Shown here piece after piece: positions 1 through 13,805 of a DNA stretch of 64,000 nucleotides. Position 1 is the stretch's first letter, and every line of letters starts with the position of its first letter. The translations under genes were made by a program, and so were the position numbers. The DNA is from Sisyra terminalis (lineage: Eukaryota > Arthropoda > Insecta > Neuroptera > Sisyridae): the NCBI GenBank assembly GCA_958496175.1, contig OY292275.1, positions 50,049,701 through 50,113,700 on the forward strand, read 5' to 3'. Under the pieces are notes generated by a model. The model saw only the letters and a program-made list of their open reading frames with translations, was not told the DNA's origin and did no database searches.

Positions 1-3000
1 GCTTGTGAATTGGGCTAAGTTTTCTAATTGTATACTTTCAGTTGATGAGAAGGAGTGTTTTTCTTTTCAATTTATTCATAACATCTACTTTTTCTATATG
101 TATATTTATGTTATTAATTCTCCATCAAAAATCATATTCTTTTCTATAATTTGAGGTTCATTTTCTATTTTATCATTAATTAACAGTACTAGGTCGTCAG
201 AGTATTTTATTGAGAACTGGCCAGTAGACGAGGCTTAAGAAACATGGCTACGTATTGTGAACCACCAAAGAATTGCCCATAAGTTTACATTAAGTTTGAA
301 CTAAAATTAAAATTTATTTTTATTTCGTTTAAAATAAATTTTCAGCTGGATTGAATCAAATCTGGCTTACAAGTGTTTTATAAATGCAGAATAGAGTCTT
401 TAAGATTGGCATTTACTTAATTAAATGTGGAAAATCAATGAAAATACACGCAATAATGTTATGAATTTTTTAGCGTTTTGTTTACAATGTTCTCATATAA
501 AAGAACCTTATGAATATCATGAATTAGTTTCAAAAGTAGGATTTTTTTTTGCTTTCTTTTCGAATGAACTTTTGACGTAAATAAAATTGCTACCAAACGT
601 GGGTATTACAAGAAAACTTATTTTAAAATTTTCATGTAATTTACTATCATAACCATTTATAGCACAGCAAACTCTTCTTTTTTAAATAAGAAGTTAATTA
701 AATGACTTTCATTTCAATTAGAAAAATTGTAATTGATTTTTAATTTAATTTAAGTTAACTACTTGATATATTTAGTTGTATATAAGAGTGCACACAAAAA
801 TTAGAACTTTTTTTGAACTTTTTGAACACCAGATGTCGTAGTTTGAGATTAGTTTTCAAAGATTTCAAAGATTTTTTTTTACCTGTGTGAAGTCTCAATA
901 TTCTTTTTGGATCATTTCTTGTATATGTAAAGCAAAGTGGAAAATTGACAGCATCCTTGGTAAAATCCTTTTCTGATCTTTGTGCACTTGGTGCCTTCTC
1001 CAAATATACGAATCTTTAAACTTTGTTTCAAATATCAATTGGAAATTAATCGCCTATCTTTCCAGTTGACTCCAATTTTTCGAAAACACGTACCAGCTTT
1101 ATTCCAATTCACTAAATCCAAAGATTTATATTTTACTAATAAAAAATAACCTGTTCTCCAAAAAAGAAATATAAAATATAACTAAAGATTTCAAAAAAGA
1201 TAATTGAAATAAACCTTTTCTAATAAGATTGAAGATTTTCTTAAGGAAGTTATTTAAGAAATCGTTTCTTAAAGGAACTGCATTTAACTTTCTTTTATAG
1301 AAAAAAAAAATATATATAATCTTCGATCTTTGATACTCTTATTTCTTTATTTCTTAAACGACTGTTTCAATATTTTGTAATTTAAATTTGCGATTCAATA
1401 CAACATGCATTTTACTGTTAGCTATGTACAATTGTCAATGTGTATACCCGATTTCCGATGGTAACAGTAATGGCAACGAAAATATATAATACATTTATGT
1501 TCCTTATTCACTCTTTCGTTTTGTCTGACTGTAGGTCTTAATCATAATCAGATTTGGGATTTTTTTAACCATTTCTTGCAGTTTTTACTCTTGTAGAGTT
1601 AAGGATAATTGGTGATTTTAATGGAAAATAATTAAATATAAATTAAAATATTACAATTAAAATCTTTTTTGAGATCGGTATAATATATAAATTAGGGTAG
1701 ATTAATAAAAATAAATTTGGTTCAAATCTATTAAGCTCCGAAGCTCAATTTTATTTTGAGGTCATTTCCCGATTTTCTCTTTGTTTATTCGACTCACTTG
1801 CACGTGGATTGAGTGGAAGGTTCGGATAGAATAATGCATGTTCCCACTAATGCCGACAAAGGGAAAAAATTGAGATATCGAATATTATGGATGGCTTGTA
1901 GACATCAAATTGAAGATCGAGCTGTAATCTATAAATCATATAAAAGAGCGGATATGGAAGTTGTTAGATCATTGGCATGCACTGGGAAACATCGTTCAAA
2001 CAGGTAGAATAATAAGTTGGTGGTTGGCGTCGCCGTCCGCGTCTTCTTCACGTTGTCGGCGCAGTGCACGAAACGACGCCATCGCCGAGATGCCGTCGAA
2101 CACGGTTTAAGTTTCGATAAGTTTTCACTGTTAAGTCTGGCCACAATTCGTGCCATGATTTCATAATTGAATTTACGTTTCTATAACTAACCATTAGAGC
2201 TGTTACGAACATTAAATAATGCCAATTACTTGTCATGTGTGTGACATGAGAATTACGAACGCTCTAAGTGTCACAAATTGTTTCACTTTACCCCCAAACA
2301 CCGGCCAAGTTCGAGCTTATACTTACCGGAAAAAAGGTGTCGTTTTTATTTTTTACCTCCGTTCCCATCGAGGTTTTCGACAATGTTGAAAAATTATTTT
2401 GCTCGAGGAAATTTACGTGAATTTTCCGCAAATATTTGCCTTGAAATTAGAGCGCTCAAAAGTAGGTCTACCTTGAAATTACTGAAACATTATTACAAAA
2501 GATTTTCATTGAAGTTAATTAATATGAAAAGTTTCTTCAACTATGAAGGAGAAAACTTTGAATTTCATTAACGCAAAAAGAGCGAAAAATTAATATTTGG
2601 TTTTACTCAAACAAAATTCAATGTTTTCTAGAAAGATCTTATCTTTATGAAAAAATTTGATTCCAACTTTGATAATTTAATGAATTTATTTTTAATCTTG
2701 GTTAAATTTGCATGTTTAATTGCATATATGCTTCAATTAAAATCTTACTCTAATGACCTCTTTACATAGATATAGGTACATGTACATTGACAAGTAACTT
2801 CCCGTGAAATATTCACACCCAACACTAATAAAACTGACAATTGGCAATGGAATAAATTCAAAATGAGGATTAAAATAATTCACAACAATCAGCTAATTCA
2901 AATTTGAGACAATTGTATTTGATTTTCACTCACATATACCATATGTATTTACAATCTTTGTTTTCAATCTTTACCAACATACAAACGTTTGATTACTATT

Positions 3001-3083
3001 AAATTGATATTTATATATATTCTATCTTTTACTCTATTAGATCCAAATAATCTCGGCAAAGACTTATGGGATTAAAGATGCAA
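1..3083. other. AT-rich non-coding stretch, nothing assigned
   Basis: No coding region or repeat family is recognised here. Poly-A/T tracts and AT-rich text dominate. The part around 1730-2330 is richer in G and C and holds a 64-codon open frame (1813-2007) that ends in a sequence resembling a splice donor (CAG at 2001-2003, then GTAGAA). I do not recognise the peptide and regard it as unproven. A second open frame at 2278-2571 (97 codons) is rich in Phe, Leu and Lys, as expected for chance frames in AT-rich DNA. Confidence 0.6.
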
Positions 3084-4217
3084 CATTGCTCATAAAACAT
3101 CGATATTTTTAAAATTGAAACATCAATGTCTAAAACTCACACTCATTTAATATTCATAAACAATCATTGAATTAATCAAAGATTAACTTAGTCATTAGAC
3201 CGCAATCTTGAAGATTTCTGATAATTGCAGAAATACTAAAAAAAGAAAAAAAAAAGTCAATTGATTTCTATATTATGAAAGGGAAGAGAAGGATACCATT
3301 TTCTAAATAAAGCTTAATTTTTCTATGTCAAGTACGTAATTTCTTTTTAAGCTAGAGTTGATACTTTCCAAAAAAAATTTTACTATGCTTCACAAATATA
3401 ATTCTTGGTTCATACTGATTCTGATTAGGGATAATGATTCTGATTTGGGATTCTGATTGCTCATTAAACATCGATATTGGAACATCGATACTCTTAAAAG
3501 TGAATCATCAATGTTAAAAACACCGAAGTTTATAAACGCTATATCGATTTTTTTCGATGGTTTTTACCTCCATTTAAATATATTAATATAAAATACTTCT
3601 TCAATAGTACTATACAATTGCGCAAAATTGAAAGCTCCGTCAATTTATAATCTGATGTCGTTAGATTACAATTTAGCCTAACCTACCGTTAATTTATAAT
3701 CCAATGCGTTATATTATAAACTAACGGAGTTCACAAATCTATGCTTGTAACTGAGAAAGGTATTTGTTGATGTATGTAGCTGTAGATCAGGGGTGGGAAA
3801 ACTTAATACTGGTATGATCAACAGTAATTATTCTTATTATTTGCGTTCGATTTCGAAAAATGGGTTAAATTAAGAACAAATACAAATTTAAAAAGATAAT
3901 GAATAGAATAAAGATGAAGTCTTAGAAGCAATATTAGGGAATCGGTTATATCCCTTATACAATAGATGCATTTTTAATTTTAATTTAAGGTCTCATAGTT
4001 CACTGAATTTTAAGTACAAATTTTCAATTAAAAGACTTAAAATTTACCTAAAAAAATTGTTAAAATATCAACGATCGATCGTTTTTCCACTCCTGCTGTA
4101 GATTAATGGGACGGAAGTTGGTGCTATGACAAAATATTGTTTATAATACAGTAGTCATGAAGAATCGATGTTAAAACATCGATGTTTGAAAAAATTGGCG
4201 TATCGTTTGCATTCCTA
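3084..4217. repeat. Degenerate hAT-like repeat cluster
   Basis: Two diverged direct copies of a roughly 55-70 bp block (3084-3140 and 3456-3525) share ATTGCTCAT, AAACATCGATATT and CATCAATG. A third relative at 4162-4217 carries two nearby copies of CATCGATG or its near form and ends in TTTGCATTCCTAG. Read on the minus strand that end is CTAGGAATGCAAACGATACG, which looks like a hAT-type terminus. Whether the three blocks are one decayed element or separate insertions cannot be settled here, and I found no convincing target-site duplication. Confidence 0.35.
3635..3729. repeat. Small imperfect hairpin, MITE-like
   Basis: CTCCGTCAATTTATAAT at the left is matched by an inverted ATTATAAACTAACGGAG at the right. 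The two halves can also be read as diverged direct repeats, each with CCGT, AATTTATAAT and a TTAGATTA or TTATATTA block. At 95 bp it could be a tiny foldback element or chance in AT-rich DNA. It lies inside the hAT-like cluster. Confidence 0.3.
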
Positions 4218-7200
4218 GACGGGACAGAAAGAGAGAAGGCAACTACGCAAGAAACTGACCCTGGAAAATAAAAATTCAATATTTTCATCTTGATTATTTT
4301 TTTCCAACCATAAGAATCTTAAAGCATTATTATACATACTTTTATTTACTAAAATTGATTTTTTTGAATAAAAAAAAAACATGTGTAATTTAAACAATTT
4401 TTAAGAGGATATAACTACGAAGAAAATCACTTACGAGTATTTGTAAAAGGAGTAGAAAGCTCTTATTTCTCAATTATTTGTTTTGCTACATTATTTGTCT
4501 ATAATATTTCATCTTTAATATCCACTAAAATGCCCATTATTACTTGCTATTTTTTGTGATCCTTAGGTGTTATAGGTGTTATTAAGTGGTTATAACTATT
4601 GTATTTTATAACAGTGTGTAGGTGCACCTTGTTTCAGTGTTAACAATCAAAATCTGCTGTACATAATTTCAAGCGATAATTTTTGAAACTCCGAAAAAAG
4701 GGATTTCTTTTTTACGTTGTTATGAAACCCGCTTATTTTAACGATTGTGAACGAAATGAGTTTTATTTTTAAGGAGATTTCAATGTATATATACACGAAA
4801 ATTACCTCAAATCAAAAAGGAAATAATAAAGAGGAAGTTTCGTATAAAACTTAATAAAAATTTTGTCTCTTTAGGCCAGAGAAACGAGACGAAATTGCAC
4901 GCCGGAAAAGCAAATAAGATAATCTTGTCACAGAACGAACAAAACGAAACGAAACTTCAACATTATTTATACGAAAAACTTAAAAAATACAAGAGGCCGA
5001 GGAGACCTTTTACGTATTGATTTTTCACGTGTTTCTCTCGCAACATAATTGACTGTTACATTTATTTTAATTAACGAAGAAAAAGGATCGGCCAAGTGGA
5101 TAAAGATATAGAGTAAATGATAAAACGATGTAGTGCCAAAAGTAATTAAAAATTGACAAGACTTTTACTTTCTAATGAGATCTTCTTACTAAGTGGAACG
5201 TGCGTCTGTGTAATCTCACGAAAGTCTTATGAGAAGCTTTCTGAAACGTTCCACAAAAACTTTAAATTATAACAAAAAAAAAAAAATGAAGAAACTTTGC
5301 AAAATGATAAATTGAAACTGTTGTTTTCTTCGGTTTTTGTTCCACGTGTCAAACTTTCCACGTCTCAAATTGATTTTTGATAGAGCAGTCTCCCGTTTTG
5401 CCTAACAAAACTTTTCCACTTATACTTTCCTAGTTTTGTTTTATTTTAATTATTATTTTGATTTTAATCACGTAGCTCAATATTTACTTGTGCTACCGAC
5501 AAAAGCTTGGCAAAGGTTGAAACTCCTCGAAATTGTACTCTTGACATTAGCAAAATAAAATACTATACAAACACTCGCAGAATATACTTTAATTATTGTG
5601 CCTTGTAATGTTTACAGACTCATTTAAATTTCAAAATTATAACGACTTATTCTAAATGCAATTGAAATATGAGTGCATCATACAAAAGAGATAGTAAGAT
5701 TGGTGGACAAGAACGCGAAATATTTGCTTCTTGCTTGACGATTTTCGAATTGTTTGCCATTACAAACGTTGATTTTCTGTTGAAACTAGTTTGTGGTTTA
5801 AACTAGCAAGAATTAACCGAGAACAAAGTGAAACCTTCACGCAGCTGTGACGATCGAAACGTTCGTTTAAAAGAGTTAAATTTCTATTTTGAACGAGCTT
5901 TCAAGACTTTCGTGTAATCGTAATTAATTTCCTTCGGTTACAATAAACTGTTTCAACTTCAAAAAGCTGCACACTTAATAAACCTAATTAATTAAATCAA
6001 GAGAATTCAACTCAAAAAACCATGCTAACGTTTAAACACTTCAAACCAATTTTTCTCTTTCAATTTCCATGAGATTCTCGTTATACATCTGCGTGAGATT
6101 ATAATGACTCGAATGAAAAGCTCAACGTTGAAAAGCTTCATTTTTACGATTCCATATCAATATTATTGCTTTCTGGGTATCATTCGTAACGATAAGAAAT
6201 ACTTTTTCATGATTAAATGGCAAAAATTGGATTACCGAAATCAGTGAAGCAAAATTTTAACACGTCAAAAGTTGTCGCATGAAAAGAATGAAAACGAGGC
6301 AGCATATAAGCCAAACTGAAATATTTATCAGTTGACAAGTTTTGTAAATCGATAATTCGCGGAGGACTGTATGGGACTGGCCGTTTAAATCTGTATGAGC
6401 TAGTGCAAGTGGAAACGGGAAGATAAAAAGGTTAGACTTTATTTATTCATAAAATACTTTTGGTTGACTTCAGGTTCCAGAAGGGCTTAGATCGATGCCG
6501 CCGTTTTTTGTGTAGCTACAATGTTGTATGTTTCACGCAAAAATTGTTTTATTTCTTCGTATAGACGGTCATAAGATGTATGTGGGCACGAATGACATAA
6601 TTTTGACGAACTTTACACAAAGTATCTTTCTGTGTTTTTGATTTAACAACGCAAAACATTGAAACCCTCGTTTCAACATGTCGCTATTGATTATAATATG
6701 ATTCTGCGAAAGATGCTTTTCATTCTACTTATGTTTCATTCCGAAAATAATACGTTTGACAATCAATTTACAATAACTTTTCGTTTTGATAAAAAGTTAT
6801 AATGCTTCTTTGCTTTTTCCCAGAATAATTTTATAAGATTAATAAAAAAATTCCTCGAATTTACGTGTTCCACTTCACATTTTGTTTATAAATCTTTCAA
6901 AAAATATTTCCATAATATTTTCTTTTTGATTACATTTCATCTTACTGTTATTCTTGAAAAAAAAATGTCGATTTTAAAATTTTTGAAATTTTTGCGTTGA
7001 AAGTAAATATAATTTAATCAAGTTATTAAGTTCAAAGTAAAAATACAATTTTTAAATTAAATGTAAGTTCAGATATTTTATTTTCAATTGAACTGCATTA
7101 TAATGTAAGCTTTAAAGGTTATTTGGTTCAATATTATAGATAAGTAGACATACAATTCAAAACTCAAGACTTATTATATTTATCAGTGCTTGATTAAATC

Positions 7201-8126
7201 TTCATAAGGCGAAAATGTTTACCCTACCAAAATATTTAATGTATAATAGGTTACTGAAATTCACAGTTTCGTAAAACTTTCGCTGTTATCAGATGTCATG
7301 AGTTGCCAAGTCTCTAACGCTTATATCTGCAATCCATCCTGATTAAAAATTATGGCTTCGCAGTTTATGATGTTCAATTTTTTTTTAAACAATTGTTTTT
7401 GTTGTAGGCAACATGTGTGCCATAAAAATCGAACATTAAACAATAACTTATTGGAAGAATTCTGTAAGAAATCTTGAAGCATTGACATTGCCTGGGTTGG
7501 AATCATAATTAAGAATGTGTTATGTAAACCATGAAAGGGGAAAGAAAAAAAAAATAAAAAAAAAATAATTGGTTTAAAATAAACTAGCATAATAAAAGGA
7601 AATTTTAAAAAATGATATTTTAAAATAAATAATTAGCGATAAACATTGAATAAAGGTATTATATTTTTGTAAGAAAATCAGATAATTTGGTCTTAAAAAA
7701 GCTAATGTTACATAAATTTTATGATTACTTATTTGAATTTAAATCCTTCCCCGTATTATGAAGGGGTTGAAGAATAAACGTTACAGATTTCAAAACTATT
7801 TTTGTTATTAACCAGGTGTATTACTATGAAACCAGATTTTCCAATAAGAGGTGCTAGCTACCAATAGAGGGTCTACCAAACCATGTTATTTACGCATTTT
7901 TCTTTTGTTTTGATATCTAACAAAGATTTTCTATTCGCAAAAGTGTAAATTTCCTACGAATACTTCAATAATTTTTTTGCATTTAGTTTGACGATTTTCG
8001 TGCCCCAAAAATACGATTTGCGGACAGCGTTGCTTTTCTATTGTGATGTAAACAAAAATTGGTTCGAAAACGCATTGGATACTTTCCAAAGTTAACGTTG
8101 AGTATAATCTTAAGAAATCTCAGTAT
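4218..8126. other. Unassigned AT-rich DNA
   Basis: I see no recognisable gene, repeat family or structural RNA. The 4860-6420 part is slightly less AT-rich and lacks obvious transposon debris, so it could be old unique sequence. Open frames here (for example 7321-7590 minus) are Phe/Leu/Lys-rich and match no family I know. Confidence 0.55.
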
Positions 8127-8625
8127 TTTGAAGGACTTCAAAAAAAAAATTGAAAACAGCGATATCGACGTAGAGAACCAAGAACGTGGAAAAAAATTGT
8201 AAAAAAAAATCACAGAAAATTGTGACACCAGATTAGACACAAGCTTTTGCGTGAAAGTAGAGTAAAGACCGAAAGCTTTCGATCAAAATAATAAAACAGG
8301 CAATACAATAGGTTCTTGTAGCATGGTAATTCCCCTGGACATATGAAAAATGGAGTGAAGGATTTAATTTGGAGGCATTTAATTTGGAAAATCTTCCATG
8401 CGGCTTACTCCTTAGACTTGCCTCCATCTGATTATTACTTATTTGCATCGATGGTGCACGCACTTGTGGACCTGTTCTTAAACTCTTAGGAAGATCTAAA
8501 AAAATAATTCGATGATTGGTTTTGCTCAATAGGAAAGGAATAGGAAGAAGGAATAAATAGGAAGAAGGAACAATTTTTTTTTGGCATGGTATCCACAAAT
8601 TGTCAGCGATATAGCAAAAACATAT
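8127..8625 (+). pseudogene. mariner transposase remnant, internally deleted
   Basis: Two pieces of a mariner-family transposase survive on the plus strand. The first (8127-8200) reads as an N-terminal helix-turn-helix linker with NSDIDVENQERGKK, close to the mariner GDFDVEDKERSGRP-type segment. The second (about 8355-8625) reads DLIWRHLIWKIFHAAYSLDL, then PPSDYYLFASMVHAL, then a decayed EDLKK...DDWF and WHGIHKLSA. That is the C-terminal part around the third catalytic aspartate of the DD34D triad. The central catalytic core between the pieces is missing, and stops interrupt the tail (for example after NS near 8488). The long minus-strand frame over this area (8233-8667) is antisense to it. 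I could not find matching terminal inverted repeats, so the element boundaries are open. Confidence 0.75.
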
Positions 8626-8659
8626 AATTTGAAGAAAAATTATTTTGAATAAAATATTT

Positions 8660-11600
8660 GATTTCATTTAGAAAAAATGGAAAACTTATGTTCCAGAAAT
8701 AATTTACGGTTTTATATTTATATGTTTTTACCTATGTGTAAATTCTAATATGTGCACCAAATTTCAGCTCTTAAGAATTTCGGAAAATGGCCTACATTAA
8801 TCTACAAATCTACATCTCTTTATGGTGGTTAAAAAGTGAAAATGGCTTTTCACAACATTTTTGGTTTTTTGTTCTCAAGTATAGCTTACATGCCAAATTT
8901 CAGTCTTCTAATCCTCCGAAAAGTACATTAATGATTTTCATGAATGATTGGCAAAACCAACGTATATTAGATAATTAATAATGAAGAAAATAAATCTGAG
9001 TTATTTAATCTTGAAAACTCAAACTTTTAAGAATTATTAATGGCAAAAATATGAAAAGATAAGTATCCTGTCATGCAAGGGCACTACCGTGCAACCCAGA
9101 TTAATTATTATTCTTTAACTATGTTGTTCAAAAGCTTCTGCTATTTCCATTATTGAAAACAAATTAAGACTCACAAGAAACTATACTGTTTTGATTAAAA
9201 CTGATTTAAAATTTTTTATGATTTTTCACTCATTTTTTTACTAACATATAATACAAAAGAAGTTTTTATGGAAAATAATAAATTGATATTTTATTTTGAA
9301 ATTTTCACCAAAAATATGTTCATACTTTCCTAGTTGAAGAATTATAAATGCGCGCAATTATTTAATTTATATTTTTTGTAGAAAAATTTCATCATTCTTA
9401 CAAGAAAAAAATATATATGTAGTCATTATAAATAACTATTGTTATTCAAACTTCAAGTATTTCATTACTTTGAGAGGTAAATTATATTTTAAGAAGCCAA
9501 TAAAATAAGAAAGTTATTTAATTGGCTGTATTTTAAATATTTAGTTGTTTTTAATGTTTATTATCAATTGTTCTATAAAAAATGTTCATAATTATACAAG
9601 CTTATTGTTATGAGTTCTATAAAAAAATATTTTCCTATATTTAACATAAAGTGGATTATACAAAGATTGTACCTACGCTTTCAATGTTCTAGATAATGTG
9701 CAACTTTCAGTTAAACAATTATACTCTTTTACTATAAGAGATTTTTTTTTCATTTGAATTGACTGTTGAATCAATTTACTTTTAAACTACATTCCTTCTT
9801 AAACTTAATGTTTTATTCACAAATGAATTTATTCCTACATATCAATTTTTTTTTAGAATAATCTTTAAATTGATACAAGATTGTTGTGTTCACAAAACAA
9901 GAGCAATAAAGTAGAAAAGAGTTCATTTTTCGAAAGTGAGACTCGAAAAAACGTGCTGTAAATAACTGTAAGGCAAAACCACAAATTTTTATCAGGCAAA
10001 TTCACATATTGCTGAAATTCCTCAATGCCACGCCGCGGCATTTCGTTAACATGCTGCAACCGCAAGCTCTATTTCTAGCACGAAAACGTAGTTCCGGTAT
10101 CATAAACGACACGCAATTTTCCAAGTCGTACAAATTGGCGCTTGTAAAACCCAACTCCTTATGCAGAATCAATGCAGAGTTTGTGCACCTGTCCAATTAT
10201 CATTAGAAAAATGAACGATCATGAAATTGATTTTAATTATTAACGAAATATCTCCGTAATAATAAATCAAAACGAGCGTAATCGATGAATGTAGCAATAT
10301 TTATGAACCAAACACGCTAGCGTAACTCGAGCTTTGTGAGCCGGATTTCGTGTTGTGTACATTTATCAAGTGAATTTTTCTCAGTCTATAAAAATCGAGG
10401 TGAATTTCTTAGTAGAAGAACATAAAAAAAAATAACGCCTTCGCATTGTTTATCGCATGTGGCGTATTGCGCCATAATGGTGTGCTAAAATGCACTCAAA
10501 ATACGAGCATAGGCCAGAGAAAACTTTTTACTTCGTACCCATATATTTTACAACTTTCTTTCCGCGATGAGCTTTCTTCTTTCTAAACTATCTCTACCCA
10601 GCAAACACTTTTCATCATTAATGTAAAATTTGACCTACAATTAACTTTTCCTTTCCCGTCCTTCGCACCCCCATTTTCTTCTGCCAACTTGGTAACGTGC
10701 ATTAAAATTCTCAATACGTTAACACATGTTCGAATGATTACTAGGTCATAAACTAAACCAGGCCAAATTCACGTCAACTATTGTAATAATCAGAAAAATC
10801 ACGTTTGAATTGCGTGAGATTATTTGCCGTGTCACTCCCGTAACATACTAACTCTTAAGTTTGCTCGTATTCGGATAATGTGAGGGAAATATTAAATTCG
10901 TATAAGTTGAATTAGTGGTTGAAACATTTCATTTGTAATTATGAAATTATAATTTTGGCGAGAATATGAAAATCTTAATCCAATATTTTACGATTGTTCC
11001 TTACCATTTAGTCTAAAATTCTACCTAAATTTCTAATTGAATTTTCATAAATACATTTTGCATCAAAGTTGATTTTACAGTGTTTTCGAGGGTGACTCTT
11101 TTAGTCGTAAGCTCTATATTTTAATTATAAATTTATATTATTCCTTATTTTTTTATAATTAGATATTTCGTTTTATAATAACGAACAAGTAAAAAAAATT
11201 CTTTTCAACTAGACTACAAATTTACTTTTAAACGTGGATGAATTATTCTCTTCGGTGTCGTCTATTCCTGGCAAGGTTCTTAATATAAGTAAATTCTAAC
11301 CCTCCTATTTAACCCAGAATATGAATCCCTTTTTTTCTTTTTTCTTGTGTTCCTCCATTTTATTTTAACTTTTAGCAACAGCAAGCTAAAATCTTTTTTT
11401 TCAAAAAATGTGACCCATTCAGTTGGCATTTCTTTTTGTAGCATAAGAATTGTTTTTTCTTTTTTACTTTAAAATTTTGCTTATTTTCCGTGGCTGAAAT
11501 TGTATTATCTTCTTTAAAATTGAAAATCTTTACAGAATGCTCAGTGACATATTAACAAATTCCAACAAATCCTGGAATAGTAGAAGCAGCGAAAAGAAAT

Positions 11601-12530
11601 GTCTTTTTCATTGAATTACCATATTTTGTCGACCCATAAGCTATCCTTAGGTCCTATCGAAGATATTTTACGAAAAGAGGGTTTTTATTTTATTGTAAAA
11701 GATTAAAAGTATTAATTTTTTTCAAATAGATAGATAAACACTTGAAGAAATACAAATTCGGTAATGAATGCTCTTCGATATTCACAGCCTAGTAATATAA
11801 AGTCGCTATCAAAAAACATTTCCCATATTTATTCTAATATATTAGATGATTATTAATTCCAAATGAGTTATATTTAGTTCAAAATCAATAATTTTGAATT
11901 CTCCAACCAAAACTAACCAAGAAAGATAGAATCCTTGAAAAACAGTCAGATGTTAATGAAGTAGTTATGTAAGTGGTACTAAATCCATGTTATAGTTAGT
12001 CAAATAGATGTTACATATTCTTAATCAAAAATTTTCCAGAATTATCAATAAAGAAACCTTTCTTCCTTTTTTCCTGCTGCACGTTAATGCAAACTTCACA
12101 GCCCAAGAAAAACTCTAGAAAAAATATTTATTTAAATAAAATAAAATAAAATGTATTGCTCTTATAATATCTATACAAATACTTTTGTTTACAATTTGTT
12201 TTTAATTTTAAGTGTGATGTACCTTGCATAAACCATCCAAGCAGCGTCTGAAGATCAAAGAAAGCGTCTGTGGAAAAAATTAAATAAATATTTAAATTTT
12301 TCTTGGATCAACTAATAATAGGAGAAGACTCAAAAATATCTCATAATGAACAGGCAATGCTAAAAGGAAAGGATAACACGGAAAAAATGGAAACTATTGT
12401 TAAGAATAAAAATATAGAAATTGTCTAGTTGCTTTTCCATGTGATATTGTGCTTGTTTTTTCATTATTTTAAATAGACCCAACAGTTTTCTATATAGTAA
12501 ATACATAGTACGGTAAATTTTTTATTAAAC
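8660..12530. other. AT-rich DNA with one GC-richer island
   Basis: Most of this stretch is unassigned AT-rich sequence. From about 10000 to 10520 the composition rises in G and C, and both strands stay open over 10002-10206. The translated peptides are unknown to me. The island could be a conserved non-coding element or an old exon, but nothing in it proves either. Short simple-sequence tracts (AAATA/AAAATA repeats near 12125-12150) also occur. Confidence 0.45.
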
Positions 12531-12559
12531 TTTGAAAAACCATTAAACTTTAAATAAAC

Positions 12560-12610
12560 TTCTTTATAAACTTTGCGGGCCGCAGGTTGGGTGTCCCAGG
12601 TTTAATGTTT
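12560..12610. repeat. Possible hAT terminal fragment
   Basis: The segment GCGGGCCGCAGGTTGGG followed by TGTCCCAGG resembles the inner part of the right terminus of many hAT (Charlie/Tip100-like) elements. No partner terminus or 8-bp target duplication was found near it, so it is at best a solo end fragment. Confidence 0.25.
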
Positions 12611-12874
12611 ATCCCTGGAATAATTTTATCGTTTGATAAAAACCAAATTTACCTACTGATGACTAAGTGGTTAGCTCCAGGTGGCAGCTCCAAAACTGGT
12701 TATAGAACCATTTTTATTAACCCTAGAGTCGCTGTTATAAAGCTCTGGTAAATAATAATTAAAAAAAAAAACATAAATGTTAGTTCATTGCCTTGGGATT
12801 ACAATGTAGTGGTTCCCTCCAAAATCTGAAATACAAACAAAGAAAAACATTCTAATTGATTTGTTATTAAATAA

Positions 12875-13805
12875 CTAGTAGTTGCCCGTTGCACTCGCGA
12901 CTAAAGATTTTATCTCAATAAAATGTTTAATATGAGATAATGTAGAGTTAATCAACAGTCGAAATTTTAAATTTAATAATCAAAGTGTTGTTAATATAAA
13001 AAAAGTTTATCTTATATTATATTAAGAAATAAAATATAATTGTTTTTTATATCATTTTAATAAAAACATTTAAAATAACGTCATTGCACTAAATTAGTAT
13101 GAAAGTTTAATACTTATGTAGTACTTATACCAAATAGGCGATTTTAAATTTTGGTTCGTTTTTCAACAATCAAACTTTTTAAAATCTATTTTATTTTATG
13201 AACCAATGGTTGTGATCCGGATTAATTATATATTCGGCTGAAAAACATTAAGGTATTAATTTTTTGCCATATATTTCACTGTCAATTCAAATATAAAATC
13301 TTCTATATTAACTTTTTTTCGGTATTTAGAACAATTTGAAAACCAATTACTGTTATTGAAAATAAATAAAATATTCGAATTTATTTCCACGCTTTCCACG
13401 TATTTCCAACAATTTTGTATGTACAACGTCCAAATGTGCGAAATCGAATAGCTTTTTAGTCATGTTAACTAACATAAAGAAGGTTATTATTTTTTGTTTG
13501 TTTTACATTGTATTGTCAAATATAAATGCACATTTGTGTCGATAAAATTTGGAAAATGTTTTCCTTATACGATGCAGATATATAATAAGAATGGGTTTTT
13601 GAAAATTTCTCTCCTAAAAAAGTGAAAAACGGTAATAAAGTTTTTAAGGGATAACGTTTATAAAACAATCGAAATTTCAAATTTAATAATGAAAGTCTGA
13701 TTTACCCCTGCCAACGTTTTGAATGCGTAAGTAGGGATAACAGAGCGCATGTGTATAGCCCATTCTGCACGGACGCACGGCAAGATAGCCAATTTATATA
13801 TATGA
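12875..13805 (-). mobile_element. Probable non-autonomous Helitron (minus strand)
   Basis: Read on the minus strand the element ends with a CGCGAGTGCAACGGGCAAC block followed by CTACTAG and a flanking T. This is the insect Helitron 3' pattern (short CG-rich hairpin, then CTAG, insertion between A and T). The proposed 5' end on the minus strand is TC at 13805-13804 followed by ATATATATAAATTGG, with a flanking A. That gives 931 bp, close to the 941 bp of the Helitron at 61416-62356. An internal direct repeat of about 35 bp (near 12957 and 13668, GAAATT..AAATTTAATAAT) is present. No Rep/helicase coding is seen, so it would depend on an autonomous relative. The 3' end is more secure than the 5' end. 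Confidence 0.5.

Noticed and set aside
2278..2571. 97-codon frame as a gene
   Set aside because: Composition is Phe/Leu/Lys-rich, as in chance frames in AT-rich DNA, and no homologous motif is seen.
3084..4217. Three CATCGATG blocks as a transcription-factor site cluster
   Set aside because: Extended similarity around the blocks and a hAT-like terminus make repeat ancestry more likely, although the evidence is weak.
8233..8667. Minus-strand open frame of 144 codons
   Set aside because: It is antisense to the mariner transposase remnant readable on the plus strand and has no family resemblance of its own.
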